DNA from: Thermohalobaculum sp039030915
GTDB taxonomy: Bacteria > Pseudomonadota > Alphaproteobacteria > Rhodobacterales > Rhodobacteraceae
Direction: 5' to 3'
Length of the DNA stretch: 64,000 nt
Assembly (NCBI GenBank): GCA_039030915.1
Contig: JBCCDG010000004.1
Location: forward strand, 28,144-92,143
This document shows, in pieces, positions 24,683-33,431 of this stretch; positions within the stretch are counted from its first letter, which is position 1; the number at the start of each line of letters is the position of its first letter. The notes under the pieces are model-generated. The model saw only the letters and a program-made list of their open reading frames with translations. It ran no database searches and had not been told where the DNA came from. The position numbers and the translations under genes were made by a program.

Positions 24683-25327
24683 ATGACCCCGGACCAGCTC
24701 CTCGCCCTCGCGGGCTTCGCCGTTGCCGCCGCTTGGACGCCCGGCCCCAACAACGTGATGCTGGCAGCATCCGGCGCGACCTATGGCTGGCGGCGGACAT
24801 TGCCTCACGCCATGGGCGTCGCACTCGGCTTTCCGGTCATGGTCTTCGCCATCGCGCTCGGGCTGGGTGAAATGTTCGAGGCGGCGCCGGCGCTGCGCTT
24901 CGGGCTCGCCTGGCTGGGCGCGGCCGTGATGCTCTGGCTGGCATGGCGCATCGGCACCGCAACGCCGCGGGCCAAGCGGACAGCCGCTTCCGGACCGGAT
25001 GCCACATCGCACGAGCTGGCACAGGCGGCCTCGGGACGCCCGCTCAATTTCATCGAGGCGGCTGCCTTTCAATGGGTAAACCCCAAGGCCTGGGTCATGT
25101 CCATCGGCGTCTCGGCGACCTATGTGAGCGGGGCGGCACCCATCACCGAGGCGCTGATCGTCGCCGCCGTCTTCATGCTCGTAGGGCTCACCTCCTCGCA
25201 GGCCTGGACCACCGCAGGCGCCGCCATCGGAAGCCTTCTCGGCAAGGGCGCCCGTCTCAGGATCTTCAATGCGGTGATGGGACTGCTCATCGCCCTCTCG
25301 GCCCTCTGGCTCGTGGTTGACGTCTGA
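24683..25327 (+). CDS. LysE/RhtB-family amino acid exporter
   Basis: A 214-residue inner-membrane protein with about six hydrophobic segments. The family signature WTPGPNNVMLAASGATYG lies in the first transmembrane region, and NPKAWVMSIGVSATYV in the fourth. Members export amino acids such as lysine, threonine or cysteine derivatives; this one's substrate cannot be told. It follows the CCA gene by 36 bases on the same strand and may be co-transcribed. Confidence 0.9.
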   Translation: MTPDQLLALAGFAVAAAWTPGPNNVMLAASGATYGWRRTLPHAMGVALGFPVMVFAIALGLGEMFEAAPALRFGLAWLGAAVMLWLAWRIGTATPRAKRTAASGPDATSHELAQAASGRPLNFIEAAAFQWVNPKAWVMSIGVSATYVSGAAPITEALIVAAVFMLVGLTSSQAWTTAGAAIGSLLGKGARLRIFNAVMGLLIALSALWLVVDV

Positions 25328-25432
25328 GCGCTCCGGCTCCGGCGACGGCGTATGCCTATCCACCGGCCCCCAAGGACGTCGTCGTAGGATCGAGCCGGGC
25401 GGCAATTTGGCCGCGCGAGGTCGGAACGCGGC

Positions 25433-26020
25433 TTAGCGAAGCGCTGCCGCAGCCTGCCGCCACCAGGGCTGCGCCGCCAGATGGCGGCGAAGTGGCGTAT
25501 CGGTTGCGACCGGCGCTTCCTCGATGTAGCGAACGGCCTCGATGCGGCTCGCGCCCGCCAGGCCTACAAGATGCCGCTCGGCTGCAGGGATCGAGAAGGG
25601 CTCGCCCTTTTCCGCGGCGAAATTGGCATCGAGATCGGTCCAGACGGCGCCGGCCCATCCGGCCGCCCGGCACCAGGCCGCCACCTCCTCCGCCAGCCCC
25701 GGCAAACGGCTCCTGAGAACGCTGGCTCCGGCGCAAGCAACGCCGATGCGGCGCAGGCTCGCCCGCTCCCGCCGCGCAAGATCCACCGCCGCGCGGAGGA
25801 GGCAGCCTCGGTTGGACGCGATGGCGTGGGTCGGGCATGGCACGCCGTGATCGGGATCGATGCAGACGACGAGCCCACCCAGCCGCTTGGCGCTGACCCT
25901 GCTGAACTCGAGCGGCAGGGGCGGGCCGGCGCCCATCTGCCAGCCGCCGGTCACCCGCCGCTCCAGCCCGTCCATGTCCCAGATCAGCGAGCCCCAGCCG
26001 ATGACCGCAAACCGCTGCAT
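25433..26020 (-). CDS. Gamma-glutamylcyclotransferase-like protein
   Basis: A 195-residue cytosolic protein. It opens with AVIGWGSLIWD, the variant of the YGSL substrate loop found in GGCT-like proteins, followed by PLPLEFSRVS, a block typical of a little-studied bacterial branch of that superfamily. No signal or membrane segment is seen. The start at ATG 26020 has GGGAGG six bases upstream. True gamma-glutamylcyclotransferases release 5-oxoproline, which would connect to the 5-oxoprolinase genes about 14 kb away, but this branch has no proven activity. Confidence 0.7.
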   Translation of the reverse strand: MQRFAVIGWGSLIWDMDGLERRVTGGWQMGAGPPLPLEFSRVSAKRLGGLVVCIDPDHGVPCPTHAIASNRGCLLRAAVDLARRERASLRRIGVACAGASVLRSRLPGLAEEVAAWCRAAGWAGAVWTDLDANFAAEKGEPFSIPAAERHLVGLAGASRIEAVRYIEEAPVATDTPLRRHLAAQPWWRQAAAALR

Positions 26021-26207
26021 GCGAACCCTCCCTGGATCCGAGCGCCTGCGCGACGGCGCATCGCCGCGCCGCTATCACGAACCGATCACGCAGCAACCCG
26101 GATGCGCACAGCCGCGTGAAACGTCCCGCATTGCCCCTAGCAGAACGGGCGGCGGCGTACCACGCTCTCACCTCAGCGCGATGCGCACCTATTGGAGAGG
26201 AGCCAAC

Positions 26208-26666
26208 ATGACCGACCCCGCCCTGAGCCGCCGCACCACCCTTCGTCTCCTCGCCATGGGCACAGCCCTGCCGCTGGCCGCCTGCGCCGGCGGCGGCCCG
26301 GCCGACAGGCCGTCGGCAGCAGTCGAGCCCGCGATCGCACCCGACGCGCGCGTCACCGCACGCGGGACGTTCGAGGGTCGCTCCAAGCACGTGACCACCG
26401 GCCATGCCAGCATTGTCTTCTCGAACGGCAACGTGATCATCCAGCTTGAGGACGATTTCAGCTTTGATGGCGCGCCCGACCCGAAGGTGGCGCTTGGGGA
26501 GGGTGGGTTCGATCCCGACACGATCCACGGTGCGCTCCGCTCCAACACCGGCGCGCAGGCCTACACGCTGAAGCCCGGGCTCGATATCGGCAACTACACC
26601 GAGGTCTGGATCTGGTGCGAGCAGTTCTCCGTACCGCTCGGCGTCGCCAAGCTCACGCTGACCTGA
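26208..26666 (+). CDS. DM13-domain lipoprotein
   Basis: A 152-residue exported lipoprotein. The N-terminus reads SRRTTLRLLAMGTALPLAAC, resembling a Tat signal (SRRTTLRLL) that ends in a lipobox with Cys at about 26. The rest is a DM13 domain (ARGTFEGRSKHVTTGHASIV, LGEGGFDPDTIHGALR, YTEVWIWCEQFSVPLGVAKL) with the conserved Cys in WIWCEQF. DM13 proteins are thought to have redox or electron-transfer roles. The ATG at 26208 has GGAG upstream. It stands alone between oppositely oriented genes. Confidence 0.85.
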   Translation: MTDPALSRRTTLRLLAMGTALPLAACAGGGPADRPSAAVEPAIAPDARVTARGTFEGRSKHVTTGHASIVFSNGNVIIQLEDDFSFDGAPDPKVALGEGGFDPDTIHGALRSNTGAQAYTLKPGLDIGNYTEVWIWCEQFSVPLGVAKLTLT

Positions 26667-26773
26667 CGCGCTTCTCCAGCCGGTGCCGGACGGGCATCGG
26701 CGTCGCCGGGGGCAGGATGGCGGGTGGGCGGCGCAAGGCGCAGACCGAAGGGCTGCGACGCGCGCACGGGCCC

Positions 26774-26832
26774 CCGTCATCCTGCCTCCGTCATCCTGGT
26801 CCTGAAGTCGCGCCGCGCAGTCCGTCATCCTG
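26774..26832. repeat. Three copies of CCGTCATCCTG
   Basis: The 11-mer occurs at 26774-26784, 26788-26798 and 26822-26832 in the 180-bp spacer after the DM13 gene. The copies are irregularly spaced (14 and 34 bases start to start), so this is not a CRISPR. It may be part of a dispersed intergenic repeat family or a cluster of protein-binding sites. Confidence 0.5.
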
Positions 26833-26848
26833 CCCGCCCCTGTCCAGC

Positions 26849-27193
26849 TCAGGCGCCCAGCGGCACCGCATCCGACGGCGCCTCGGCACGGTCCTCCATG
26901 CCATAGTCGCGGATCACGCTGGCCACGCGCAGCCGATAGCCCGCCATCATCCCCGTCCGCCCCGTCACCTGGGCCTTTCGGTGGCGCGGGCGGTTGCGCC
27001 AGGCATCGAGCGCCGCCTCGTCGCGCCAGAAGCTCAGCGACACGAGCTTGCCGGGCGTCGTCATGCTCTCGAAGCGCTCGACGGAGATGAAGCCGTCAAT
27101 GGCCTCCACCTCCGCCTTCAGCGAGGCAGCAAGCGCCATGTAGCCCTCCATCGCGCCGTCCGCCGGCTCAACCTCGAAAATCACAGCGATCAT
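26849..27193 (-). CDS. Antibiotic-biosynthesis-monooxygenase-like (ABM) domain protein
   Basis: A 114-residue protein of the dimeric alpha/beta-barrel superfamily. It shows MIAVIFEVEP, a central IDGFISVERFES, LVSLSFWRDEAALDAWRNRPRHR and VASVIRDYGM, which is the usual ABM pattern. Members include heme-degrading and quinol monooxygenases, but many are uncharacterised. GGAGGA lies before the ATG at 27193. It is downstream of the SDR and hemF genes on the same strand, 125 bases after the SDR stop, so a link to heme metabolism is conceivable but unproven. Confidence 0.85.
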   Translation of the reverse strand: MIAVIFEVEPADGAMEGYMALAASLKAEVEAIDGFISVERFESMTTPGKLVSLSFWRDEAALDAWRNRPRHRKAQVTGRTGMMAGYRLRVASVIRDYGMEDRAEAPSDAVPLGA

Positions 27194-27318
27194 GGCTTCC
27201 GTCCTCCCTGCTCACGCGTTTCTCGCCCGTAGCTTGGCGATCTAGCGCAACCTGGGCCCAAGGAGGAGCCCATCGCGGGGTACGGGTGCGCGAGTGGGGC
27301 GAGCGCGCATGGCGAGGC

Positions 27319-28050
27319 TCACCGGCGCGCGACCGGGTCGAACCGCACGCCGCCGAAGCTCTGCTCGAGGGGCTGGAGTTCGATGAGCGATACATTGACG
27401 TTTGGCGGTGCCGTCAGCGCAAAGTGCACGGCCTCCGCAATGTCTCGTGGGCGCAGCTCCTCGATGCCCGTCTCCTTCAGCGCCGCGCGACGGGACGGGT
27501 CGGTCACCGAAGCATCGTAGAACTCGGTCGAGACGCGGCCCGGATTGATTTCCGTGACACGCACGCCGGTGCCGCGAAGCTCGATGCGGAGGTTCATGCT
27601 CATGAGATGCACCGCGCCCTTGGAGGCGCCGTAAATCGCGGAGTTGATAGGGTAGAGCCCGGCGACCGAGCCCATGTTGACCACGTGCCCCCGCCCTTTC
27701 GCGATCATCGCCGGCAGGGCGAGCCGGGTCATCTGGAGCGCGCCGGTCACGTTCGTCTCGATGGTCTGGGCCACGGCCGCCGCCGGCGCGTCCACCAGCC
27801 CGTCGATCCCGGCGCCGAGGCCGGCATTGTTGACCAGCGCACCCGCCCCGATCTCCGGCACCAGCCCCGCGAGCGCGTCCGTGTCCCGCACATCCGCGGC
27901 ATGAACCGAGCATCCCGTCTCTGCCGCCAGCGCCTCCAGCCGCTCCGCCCTGCGCGCCATCGCATGCACGGTCCAGCCCGCGCCGGCCATCCGACGCACG
28001 ATGGCCGCGCCGATGCCGGAGGAAGCGCCCGTGACCAGGACCGACTGCAC
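27319..28050 (-). CDS. Short-chain dehydrogenase/reductase
   Basis: A 243-residue classical SDR, an NAD(P)-dependent oxidoreductase. The nucleotide motif TGASSGIG is at 7-14, NNAG follows in LVNNAGLG, and the catalytic triad is Ser128 (NMGSVAG), Tyr140 and Lys144 (YGASK). The sequence resembles the YdfG/serine-dehydrogenase-like branch (INPGRVSTEFYD). It starts at GTG 28050, 11 bases after the hemF stop, so the two are almost certainly co-transcribed. The substrate is unknown. Confidence 0.93.
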   Translation of the reverse strand: MQSVLVTGASSGIGAAIVRRMAGAGWTVHAMARRAERLEALAAETGCSVHAADVRDTDALAGLVPEIGAGALVNNAGLGAGIDGLVDAPAAAVAQTIETNVTGALQMTRLALPAMIAKGRGHVVNMGSVAGLYPINSAIYGASKGAVHLMSMNLRIELRGTGVRVTEINPGRVSTEFYDASVTDPSRRAALKETGIEELRPRDIAEAVHFALTAPPNVNVSLIELQPLEQSFGGVRFDPVARR

Positions 28051-28061
28051 CGGGCCGCCGC

Positions 28062-28994
28062 TCAGGGCCAGGTGGCGACGGGCGGCAGGCTCATCAGCAC
28101 CGCCTCGGGGTTGTGCCCGGTCTCGAGGCCGAACTTCGTGCCCCGGTCGTAGACCAGATTGAACTCCGCATAGCGTCCCCGTCGGAAGAGCTGATGGGCG
28201 CGCTCGTCATCTGTCCACGCCTCATCCCGCCGTTTCTCGACGATGGGCACGAAAGCGTCGATGAAGGCGCGGCCGACGTCCTGGGTAAAGGCGAAATCCG
28301 CTGCCCAGTCCCCGCTGCAATGGTCGTCATAGAAGATGCCGCCCACGCCGCGCGCCTCGTTCCAGTGGCGGATCATGAAGTAGTCGTCCGCCCAGGCCTT
28401 GTAGCGCGCATAGTAGTCGTCCCCGTGAGGCGCGCAGGCGCGCTCGAGCACGCCATGGAAGAAAGCCGTGTCCTCCTCCACCGCGACCATCGGGTTGAGA
28501 TCCGTGCCCCCGCCGAACCACCAGCAATGCGGCGTCCAGAACATGCGCGTGTTCATATGGACGGCGGGCACACAGGGGCTGTTCATATGGGCAACGAGGC
28601 TGATGCCCGAGGCCCAGAAGCGCGGGTCGTCGGCGAGGCCGGGCAGTTCCTTGCGGGCGCTGAGGCTGCGCTGCGCCTGTGCGCCGAGGGTGCCGTACAC
28701 CTCCGAGACGTTCACCCCGACCTTCTCGAAGACCCGGCCGCCGCGCATGACGCTCATGACGCCGCCGCCCTGATCGCCCTCGCCTTCGCCCGCGCGCCGC
28801 GTCTCCTTGCGCTCGAAGCGGCCGGCCGGCAGCGACGCGTGCGGGCCGCTCGTCTGCTCGTCCTCCAGCGTCTCGAAGGCCGTGCAGATCATATCGCGAA
28901 GCTCGACGAACCAGGCGGCGGCCGCCGCCCGTTCCTGCTGCATCTCCCCGCCGCCAGCTCCGGCACCGGCCCCGCTGCCCGCTCCGTCCATCAT
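28062..28994 (-). CDS. hemF: Oxygen-dependent coproporphyrinogen-III oxidase
   Basis: Converts coproporphyrinogen III to protoporphyrinogen IX with O2 in heme and bacteriochlorophyll synthesis; about 310 residues. Family blocks include GGGVMSVMRGGRVFEKVGVN, HMNTRMFW with WWFGGGTDLNP, YYARYKAWADDYF and RYAEFNLVYDRGTKFGL. The ATG at 28994 is chosen because GGAG sits 6 bases upstream; an ATG two codons earlier would abut that site. A short Gly/Ala-rich N-terminus precedes the domain. It is followed by an SDR gene. Confidence 0.97.
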   Translation of the reverse strand: MMDGAGSGAGAGAGGGEMQQERAAAAAWFVELRDMICTAFETLEDEQTSGPHASLPAGRFERKETRRAGEGEGDQGGGVMSVMRGGRVFEKVGVNVSEVYGTLGAQAQRSLSARKELPGLADDPRFWASGISLVAHMNSPCVPAVHMNTRMFWTPHCWWFGGGTDLNPMVAVEEDTAFFHGVLERACAPHGDDYYARYKAWADDYFMIRHWNEARGVGGIFYDDHCSGDWAADFAFTQDVGRAFIDAFVPIVEKRRDEAWTDDERAHQLFRRGRYAEFNLVYDRGTKFGLETGHNPEAVLMSLPPVATWP

Positions 28995-29000
28995 GCGCAT

Positions 29001-29363
29001 CTCCTGCCGTCTATTTCGAAAAGTCCTATCGCCAAGCGGCAGCGGAGACAACGCAGCGGGCATCCGCCAGGCCGCTGGGCTCGCCTGGCACCATCCGGAA
29101 CCCCCGATGCGGCGTCAGAGCAGTTGGGCCCGGTACGGAGTGCGCCAACCGGCAGCAGACCGCGCAATGACGGTTGGTACGAATGCGCAACTTCGCTCAG
29201 ACACGTCATGCGTGTGTCACTTCGCTATGGTATGGACTTCGCTGTACACCTTGCCGCCACCGCCCTCGCCGGCCCGCACCCGACCATTGAACCTTCGGGC
29301 CGAGGTGCCATTTCCGAGGGACGGCAGCGCCCACCGCCTGTTGATCCGCTCGAGGAAGATCCG
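29001..29363. other. Divergent spacer between hemF and the ABC transporter genes
   Basis: About 360 bases that should contain promoters for both directions. I see no recognisable gene and no FNR-type dyad (TTGAT-N4-ATCAA). The part around 29190-29240 is less GC-rich than the surroundings, which would suit a promoter for the ABC genes, but no convincing -35/-10 pair can be named. Confidence 0.4.
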
Positions 29364-31235
29364 ATGCCCGCCCGCCTGATCGCCGCTGCCCTCGGCCGTG
29401 TCGAACGTCTGATCGACCCCTATCAGGCGTATGACGAGCGTTCGGATTTCCCCGACAGGCTGATGCCGTTCATCCTCTATTTCCTCTGGCCCGCGCGCTG
29501 GGTGATCGCGGGCGGCATGGCGTTCGGATTCGTGACGGCATTGTCCGAAGCGGCGCTCGTCGGGCTCGCCGCGCATCTCATCGATATTCTCGCGACGGCG
29601 GATCCGGCGACGCTCTGGGATGAACACTGGCCGATGCTGGCTCTGATGTTCGTCGTCGGCGTCATCGTGCCTCCGGTCGCGATGGTCGGCTGGGCGGTGA
29701 TCACGGGCCAGGGCTTCTTCCCGTCCATGGGCGCCCTCATCCGCTGGCGCACACACCGCAAGATGCTGCGACAGTCCATGGGCTTTTTCGCGGACGACTT
29801 TGCCGGGCGTATCGCCAACAAGCAGATCCAGCTCGCCCCCGCAATCAACGACGCCGTGTTCCAGGTGACCGACGCCATGTGGTACGCGGTCGTCTTCACA
29901 ATCGGCTCGGCCGTGGTGCTGGGCGGTGCGGACTGGCGGCTCCTGATCCCGCTTGGCCTCTGGTTCTTCAGCTTCGTCGCCCTTGCCGCATGGTTCGTCC
30001 CCCGCATCACGGCGGCAGGCAAGGACGTGGCGGAGGCGCGCTCGCTCCTCGCGGGCCGGATCGTCGACGCCTACACCAACATCCAGACCGTCAAGCTCTT
30101 CGCCCATGCCGAGCGGGAGGACGGCTATGCGCGCGAAGCGATGGACGACTTCCGCTGGACCTTTGCGCGGCAGACCCGGCTCTACACCTACCTCCAGGCG
30201 GGCATGGCAGCGCTCCACCTCATGCTCTACGGCGGCGTGGTCGGCTATGCCGTCTATCTGTGGACGCTGGGGGCGACGACGCCGGGGACGGTGGCGGCAG
30301 CCGTCGCCATCGCGCTTCGGATGTCCGGCCTTGTTGACTGGATCATGCAGACCGTCTCCACCCTCTTCCAGAACGTGGGCACGGTGCAGGAGGGCATGGA
30401 AACGATCTCGCGGCCTCTCCAGATGCCCGACGCCGAAGATGCGCAGCCGCTCCGCCTGACTGAGGGGGCGATCACCTTCGATGGGGTGCATCACCATTAC
30501 GGCCGCGGCTCTGGCGGCGTGCGGGGCATCGATCTTGCGATCAAGGGCGGCGAGCGCGTGGGCCTCGTCGGCCGTTCGGGCGCGGGCAAGTCGACGCTGG
30601 TGAACCTCGCGCTGCGGTTCTTCGACCCGGAGGCGGGGCGCGTGCTGATCGACGGACAGGATCTGCGAGGCCTCAAGCAGGAAAGCCTGCGCGCCCATAT
30701 CGCTATGGTCACTCAGGATACCGCGCTTCTCCATCGCTCGATCCGCGACAATATCCGCTACGGCAAGCCAGAGGCGACGGACGAGGAGATCATGTCCGCC
30801 GTGCGCAAGGTCGCCGCCACCGACTTCATCGGCGATCTCAACGACGCCGACGGGCGGCGCGGGCTCGAGGCGCATGTGGGCGAGCGTGGGGTCAAGCTCT
30901 CGGGCGGCCAGCGCCAGCGCATCGCGCTCGCACGCGCGGTGCTCAAGGATGCGCCGATCCTGATCCTCGACGAGGCGACCTCGGCCCTCGATTCCGAGGT
31001 CGAGGCCGCGATCCAGGAGAGCCTCGAGGAGCTGATGCAGGGCCGGACGGTGATCGCGATCGCGCACCGTCTCAGCACCATCCAGGCCATGGACCGGATC
31101 GTTGTGCTCGATCAGGGCCGGGTGGTGGAGGACGGCAGCCATGCAGCGTTGCTGGAGGCGGACGGGCTCTATGCCCGCCTATGGGCCCGTCAGTCCGGCG
31201 GTTTCATCGACAGCCGGGCCGAGACCGTCGCGTAA
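29364..31235 (+). CDS. Exporter-type ABC transporter, fused membrane and ATPase domains (first of a pair)
   Basis: A 623-residue half-transporter. Six membrane helices occupy about 40-330. The nucleotide-binding domain has Walker A GRSGAGKST (403-411), the signature LSGGQRQR from 512, Walker B LILDE with Asp536 and Glu537, and the switch IAHRLST. ATG 29364 is preceded by GAGGAAG with 6-base spacing. A second protein of the same type follows about 90 bases downstream, so the two may form a heterodimer, although each has a complete ATP site. The substrate (lipid, drug or peptide) is not predictable. Confidence 0.93.
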   Translation: MPARLIAAALGRVERLIDPYQAYDERSDFPDRLMPFILYFLWPARWVIAGGMAFGFVTALSEAALVGLAAHLIDILATADPATLWDEHWPMLALMFVVGVIVPPVAMVGWAVITGQGFFPSMGALIRWRTHRKMLRQSMGFFADDFAGRIANKQIQLAPAINDAVFQVTDAMWYAVVFTIGSAVVLGGADWRLLIPLGLWFFSFVALAAWFVPRITAAGKDVAEARSLLAGRIVDAYTNIQTVKLFAHAEREDGYAREAMDDFRWTFARQTRLYTYLQAGMAALHLMLYGGVVGYAVYLWTLGATTPGTVAAAVAIALRMSGLVDWIMQTVSTLFQNVGTVQEGMETISRPLQMPDAEDAQPLRLTEGAITFDGVHHHYGRGSGGVRGIDLAIKGGERVGLVGRSGAGKSTLVNLALRFFDPEAGRVLIDGQDLRGLKQESLRAHIAMVTQDTALLHRSIRDNIRYGKPEATDEEIMSAVRKVAATDFIGDLNDADGRRGLEAHVGERGVKLSGGQRQRIALARAVLKDAPILILDEATSALDSEVEAAIQESLEELMQGRTVIAIAHRLSTIQAMDRIVVLDQGRVVEDGSHAALLEADGLYARLWARQSGGFIDSRAETVA

Positions 31236-31328
31236 TACAGCATCCGCCGGCGCATCCTTCGCCGCGTGGCGCACTATATCGGGAAAGACCGCGACGCCTG
31301 GCGCGCGGAAAACCGGCCGGACAGATCC

Positions 31329-33179
31329 ATGACCCGTTTCTTCGAGACCCTTTTCGACCCCTTCGCCGAGGCAGACGGTCCGCCGCCGCAGCGCGCCTGG
31401 CCATTCTACCGGTGGCTGATGCAAGGCTCGGAGCGGGCGGTCTGGCTCTTTGCCGCCGTCTCCATGGCGCTCGGCGCGGCGGAAGCGCTCGGCGCCTTTC
31501 TTGTCGGCTACGCCATCGACCTCGCGCGTGTGGCGGAGGCCTCGGGCGGCTCGGAAGGCTTCTTCGCGGCAAACTGGGTCATGCTCGCGCTTATCGGCGC
31601 CTTCCTCGTGATCCTCCGCCCGGCGCTCATGTCCGTGAACTCGGCCGTCTCCGCGATCTCCGTGGCGCCCGGACTGGCGCACCTCTCACTCTGGCGGCTG
31701 CACCGGCACACGCTCGGCCAGGCGGTGAGCTATTTCCAGGACGATTTCGCGGGGCGCATCAGCCAAAAGGAGCTACAGACCTCGAACGCCGTGGCGCAGG
31801 GCACGAACGAGTTTCTGAACGCCATCGCATACGGGCTTTCAGCCATCGTGGGCGCGCTCATCGTGCTTGGGGCAGCCTCCGTCTGGCTGGCTGCCGTCCT
31901 CGTCGCATGGTTCGCCATCTACATCCTGCTGGTACGCCACTACCTGCCCGAGATCAGGGCGCGGAGCCGGGCGCGCGCCGATGCACGCTCTGGCCTCTCG
32001 GGCACGCTGGTCGACCAGATCGGCCATATCGAGACGGTCAAGCTCTTCGCCCATACGGGTCGAGAGGAGGAGCGGGCCCAGGAGGCGATCGCGCGGTATC
32101 GCAGGGCGGGGCTCGATTTCGGCGGCACCGTCTGGCGTTTCCGCAGCCTCCTCGCATTTCTTTCGGGCGTTCTGCCGGCAGCGCTCCTCGGCATGGGCTT
32201 CTGGCTCTGGAGCGCGGGCACGGCCTCGCTGGGCGACGTCGCGGCGGCGGGGCTTCTCGCCATGCGTCTCAGCCACATGTCGGGGTGGATCAGCTTCGTC
32301 GCGATGACGATCTTCACCGAGATCGGCGTGCTCGAGGACGGCATGCGCACGCTTTCGCCTCATCACACGCTGACCGACGCCCCCGATGCCGAGCCGCCGG
32401 CAAGCCGTGCGCGCGGCGCCATCGCCTATGAGCGGGCGACCTTCAAGTACGGCCGGCGCAAGGGCGGGGGGCTCAACGGCATCGACCTCAAGATCGCCCC
32501 GGGCGAGAAGGTCGCGCTGGTCGGCCCCTCCGGTGCGGGCAAGTCCACCGCAGTGGCAGCCCTTCTTCGTCTCCACGATCTGGAGGAAGGACGGATCACG
32601 CTCGACGGGCATGACCTGCGCGAGATGCCGCAGGAGTGGCTGCGCCGTCAGGTGGCGGTGGTCACGCAGGAGCCCGCGCTCTTCAACCGTTCGGCGCGGG
32701 ACAACATTCTCTACGGCAATCCCGATGCGGGCGAGGCCGCGATGATGGAGGCGGCACGACGGGCCGAGGCGCACGAGTTTATCCAGGATATCCGGGACCC
32801 GCGCGGCCGCGAAGGCTATGACGCACATCTGGGCGAGAACGGCGTCAAGCTGTCGGGCGGGCAGCGCCAAAGGATCGCGATAGCCCGCGCCGTTCTGAAA
32901 GACGCACCCATACTGGTGCTCGACGAAGCGACCTCGGCATTGGACTCGGAGGTCGAAGCGGAGATCCAAGCGGCGCTCGAGGGCGTGATGAAGGGCCGCA
33001 GCGTGCTCGCCATCGCCCACAGGCTTAGCACCGTGCAAGCGATGGATCGCATCGTTGTGCTGGACAAGGGCCTCGTCTGCGAGGAGGGCAGCCATATGGA
33101 GCTTCTGGAACGAGATGGCCTCTACGCGCGCTTGTGGACGCGTCAGAGCGGCGGTTTCCTTGCCGAAGCGGCAGAATAG
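31329..33179 (+). CDS. Exporter-type ABC transporter, fused membrane and ATPase domains (second of a pair)
   Basis: A 616-residue half-transporter closely resembling its upstream neighbour. About six membrane helices lie before residue 320. Walker A is GPSGAGKST (399-407), then LSGGQRQR, LVLDEATSALD and IAHRLST, so the ATPase site looks intact with its catalytic Glu. The ATG at 31329 is preferred because MTRFFETLFDPF matches the N-terminus of its paralogue (RLIDPY region); GTG 31266 would add 21 residues of non-conserved sequence. The shared ends (RLWxRQSGGF) show the two arose by duplication. Confidence 0.93.
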   Translation: MTRFFETLFDPFAEADGPPPQRAWPFYRWLMQGSERAVWLFAAVSMALGAAEALGAFLVGYAIDLARVAEASGGSEGFFAANWVMLALIGAFLVILRPALMSVNSAVSAISVAPGLAHLSLWRLHRHTLGQAVSYFQDDFAGRISQKELQTSNAVAQGTNEFLNAIAYGLSAIVGALIVLGAASVWLAAVLVAWFAIYILLVRHYLPEIRARSRARADARSGLSGTLVDQIGHIETVKLFAHTGREEERAQEAIARYRRAGLDFGGTVWRFRSLLAFLSGVLPAALLGMGFWLWSAGTASLGDVAAAGLLAMRLSHMSGWISFVAMTIFTEIGVLEDGMRTLSPHHTLTDAPDAEPPASRARGAIAYERATFKYGRRKGGGLNGIDLKIAPGEKVALVGPSGAGKSTAVAALLRLHDLEEGRITLDGHDLREMPQEWLRRQVAVVTQEPALFNRSARDNILYGNPDAGEAAMMEAARRAEAHEFIQDIRDPRGREGYDAHLGENGVKLSGGQRQRIAIARAVLKDAPILVLDEATSALDSEVEAEIQAALEGVMKGRSVLAIAHRLSTVQAMDRIVVLDKGLVCEEGSHMELLERDGLYARLWTRQSGGFLAEAAE

Positions 33180-33191
33180 CGCGCCGCATGC

Positions 33192-33239
33192 GTTCCCCCG
33201 CGCCGCGCGCCAACCGTTCCCCTGCGCCGCGCGCCAACT
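33192..33239. repeat. Two tandem copies of a 24-bp GC-rich unit
   Basis: The units at 33192-33215 and 33216-33239 share GTTCCCC, then a C or T, then GCGCCGCGCGCCAAC and differ at two positions. They lie just after the second ABC gene stop. Each contains the self-complementary core GCGCGC. Two copies are too few for CRISPR; this looks like a small local duplication. Confidence 0.6.
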
Positions 33240-33431
33240 CGCTCATCTGCAGAGAAATGGCATAGAACAGCGGCCCGAAAGGCCCGCTGCACACGCCCGC
33301 GCAGGACACCGTCCGCCAGATTAGCGCTCACGCCGATCTCCGGAGGCGGTCTCCGACCATCGAAGGATCGGCGCGATGCCCCGGCTCTCAGGCCGGGATA
33401 TCGCGGCGATGCAAGTTGCCAATATCCTAAA

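Noticed and set aside
25433..26020. Functional link between the GGCT-like protein and 5-oxoprolinase
   Set aside because: The genes are about 14 kb apart and the GGCT-like branch has no proven activity, so I did not claim a shared pathway.
26774..26832. CRISPR array
   Set aside because: Only three 11-base repeats at uneven spacing; no 25-40 base repeat-spacer pattern exists anywhere in the window.
29001..29363. FNR-type regulatory dyad upstream of hemF
   Set aside because: hemF is often oxygen-regulated, but no TTGAT-N4-ATCAA-like sequence was found in the spacer.
31266..31328. GTG start for the second ABC protein
   Set aside because: Would add 21 residues without a ribosome binding site; the downstream ATG aligns with the paralogue.
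33192..33239. Minisatellite or CRISPR-like array
   Set aside because: Only two adjacent copies with no spacer; reported only as a local duplication.
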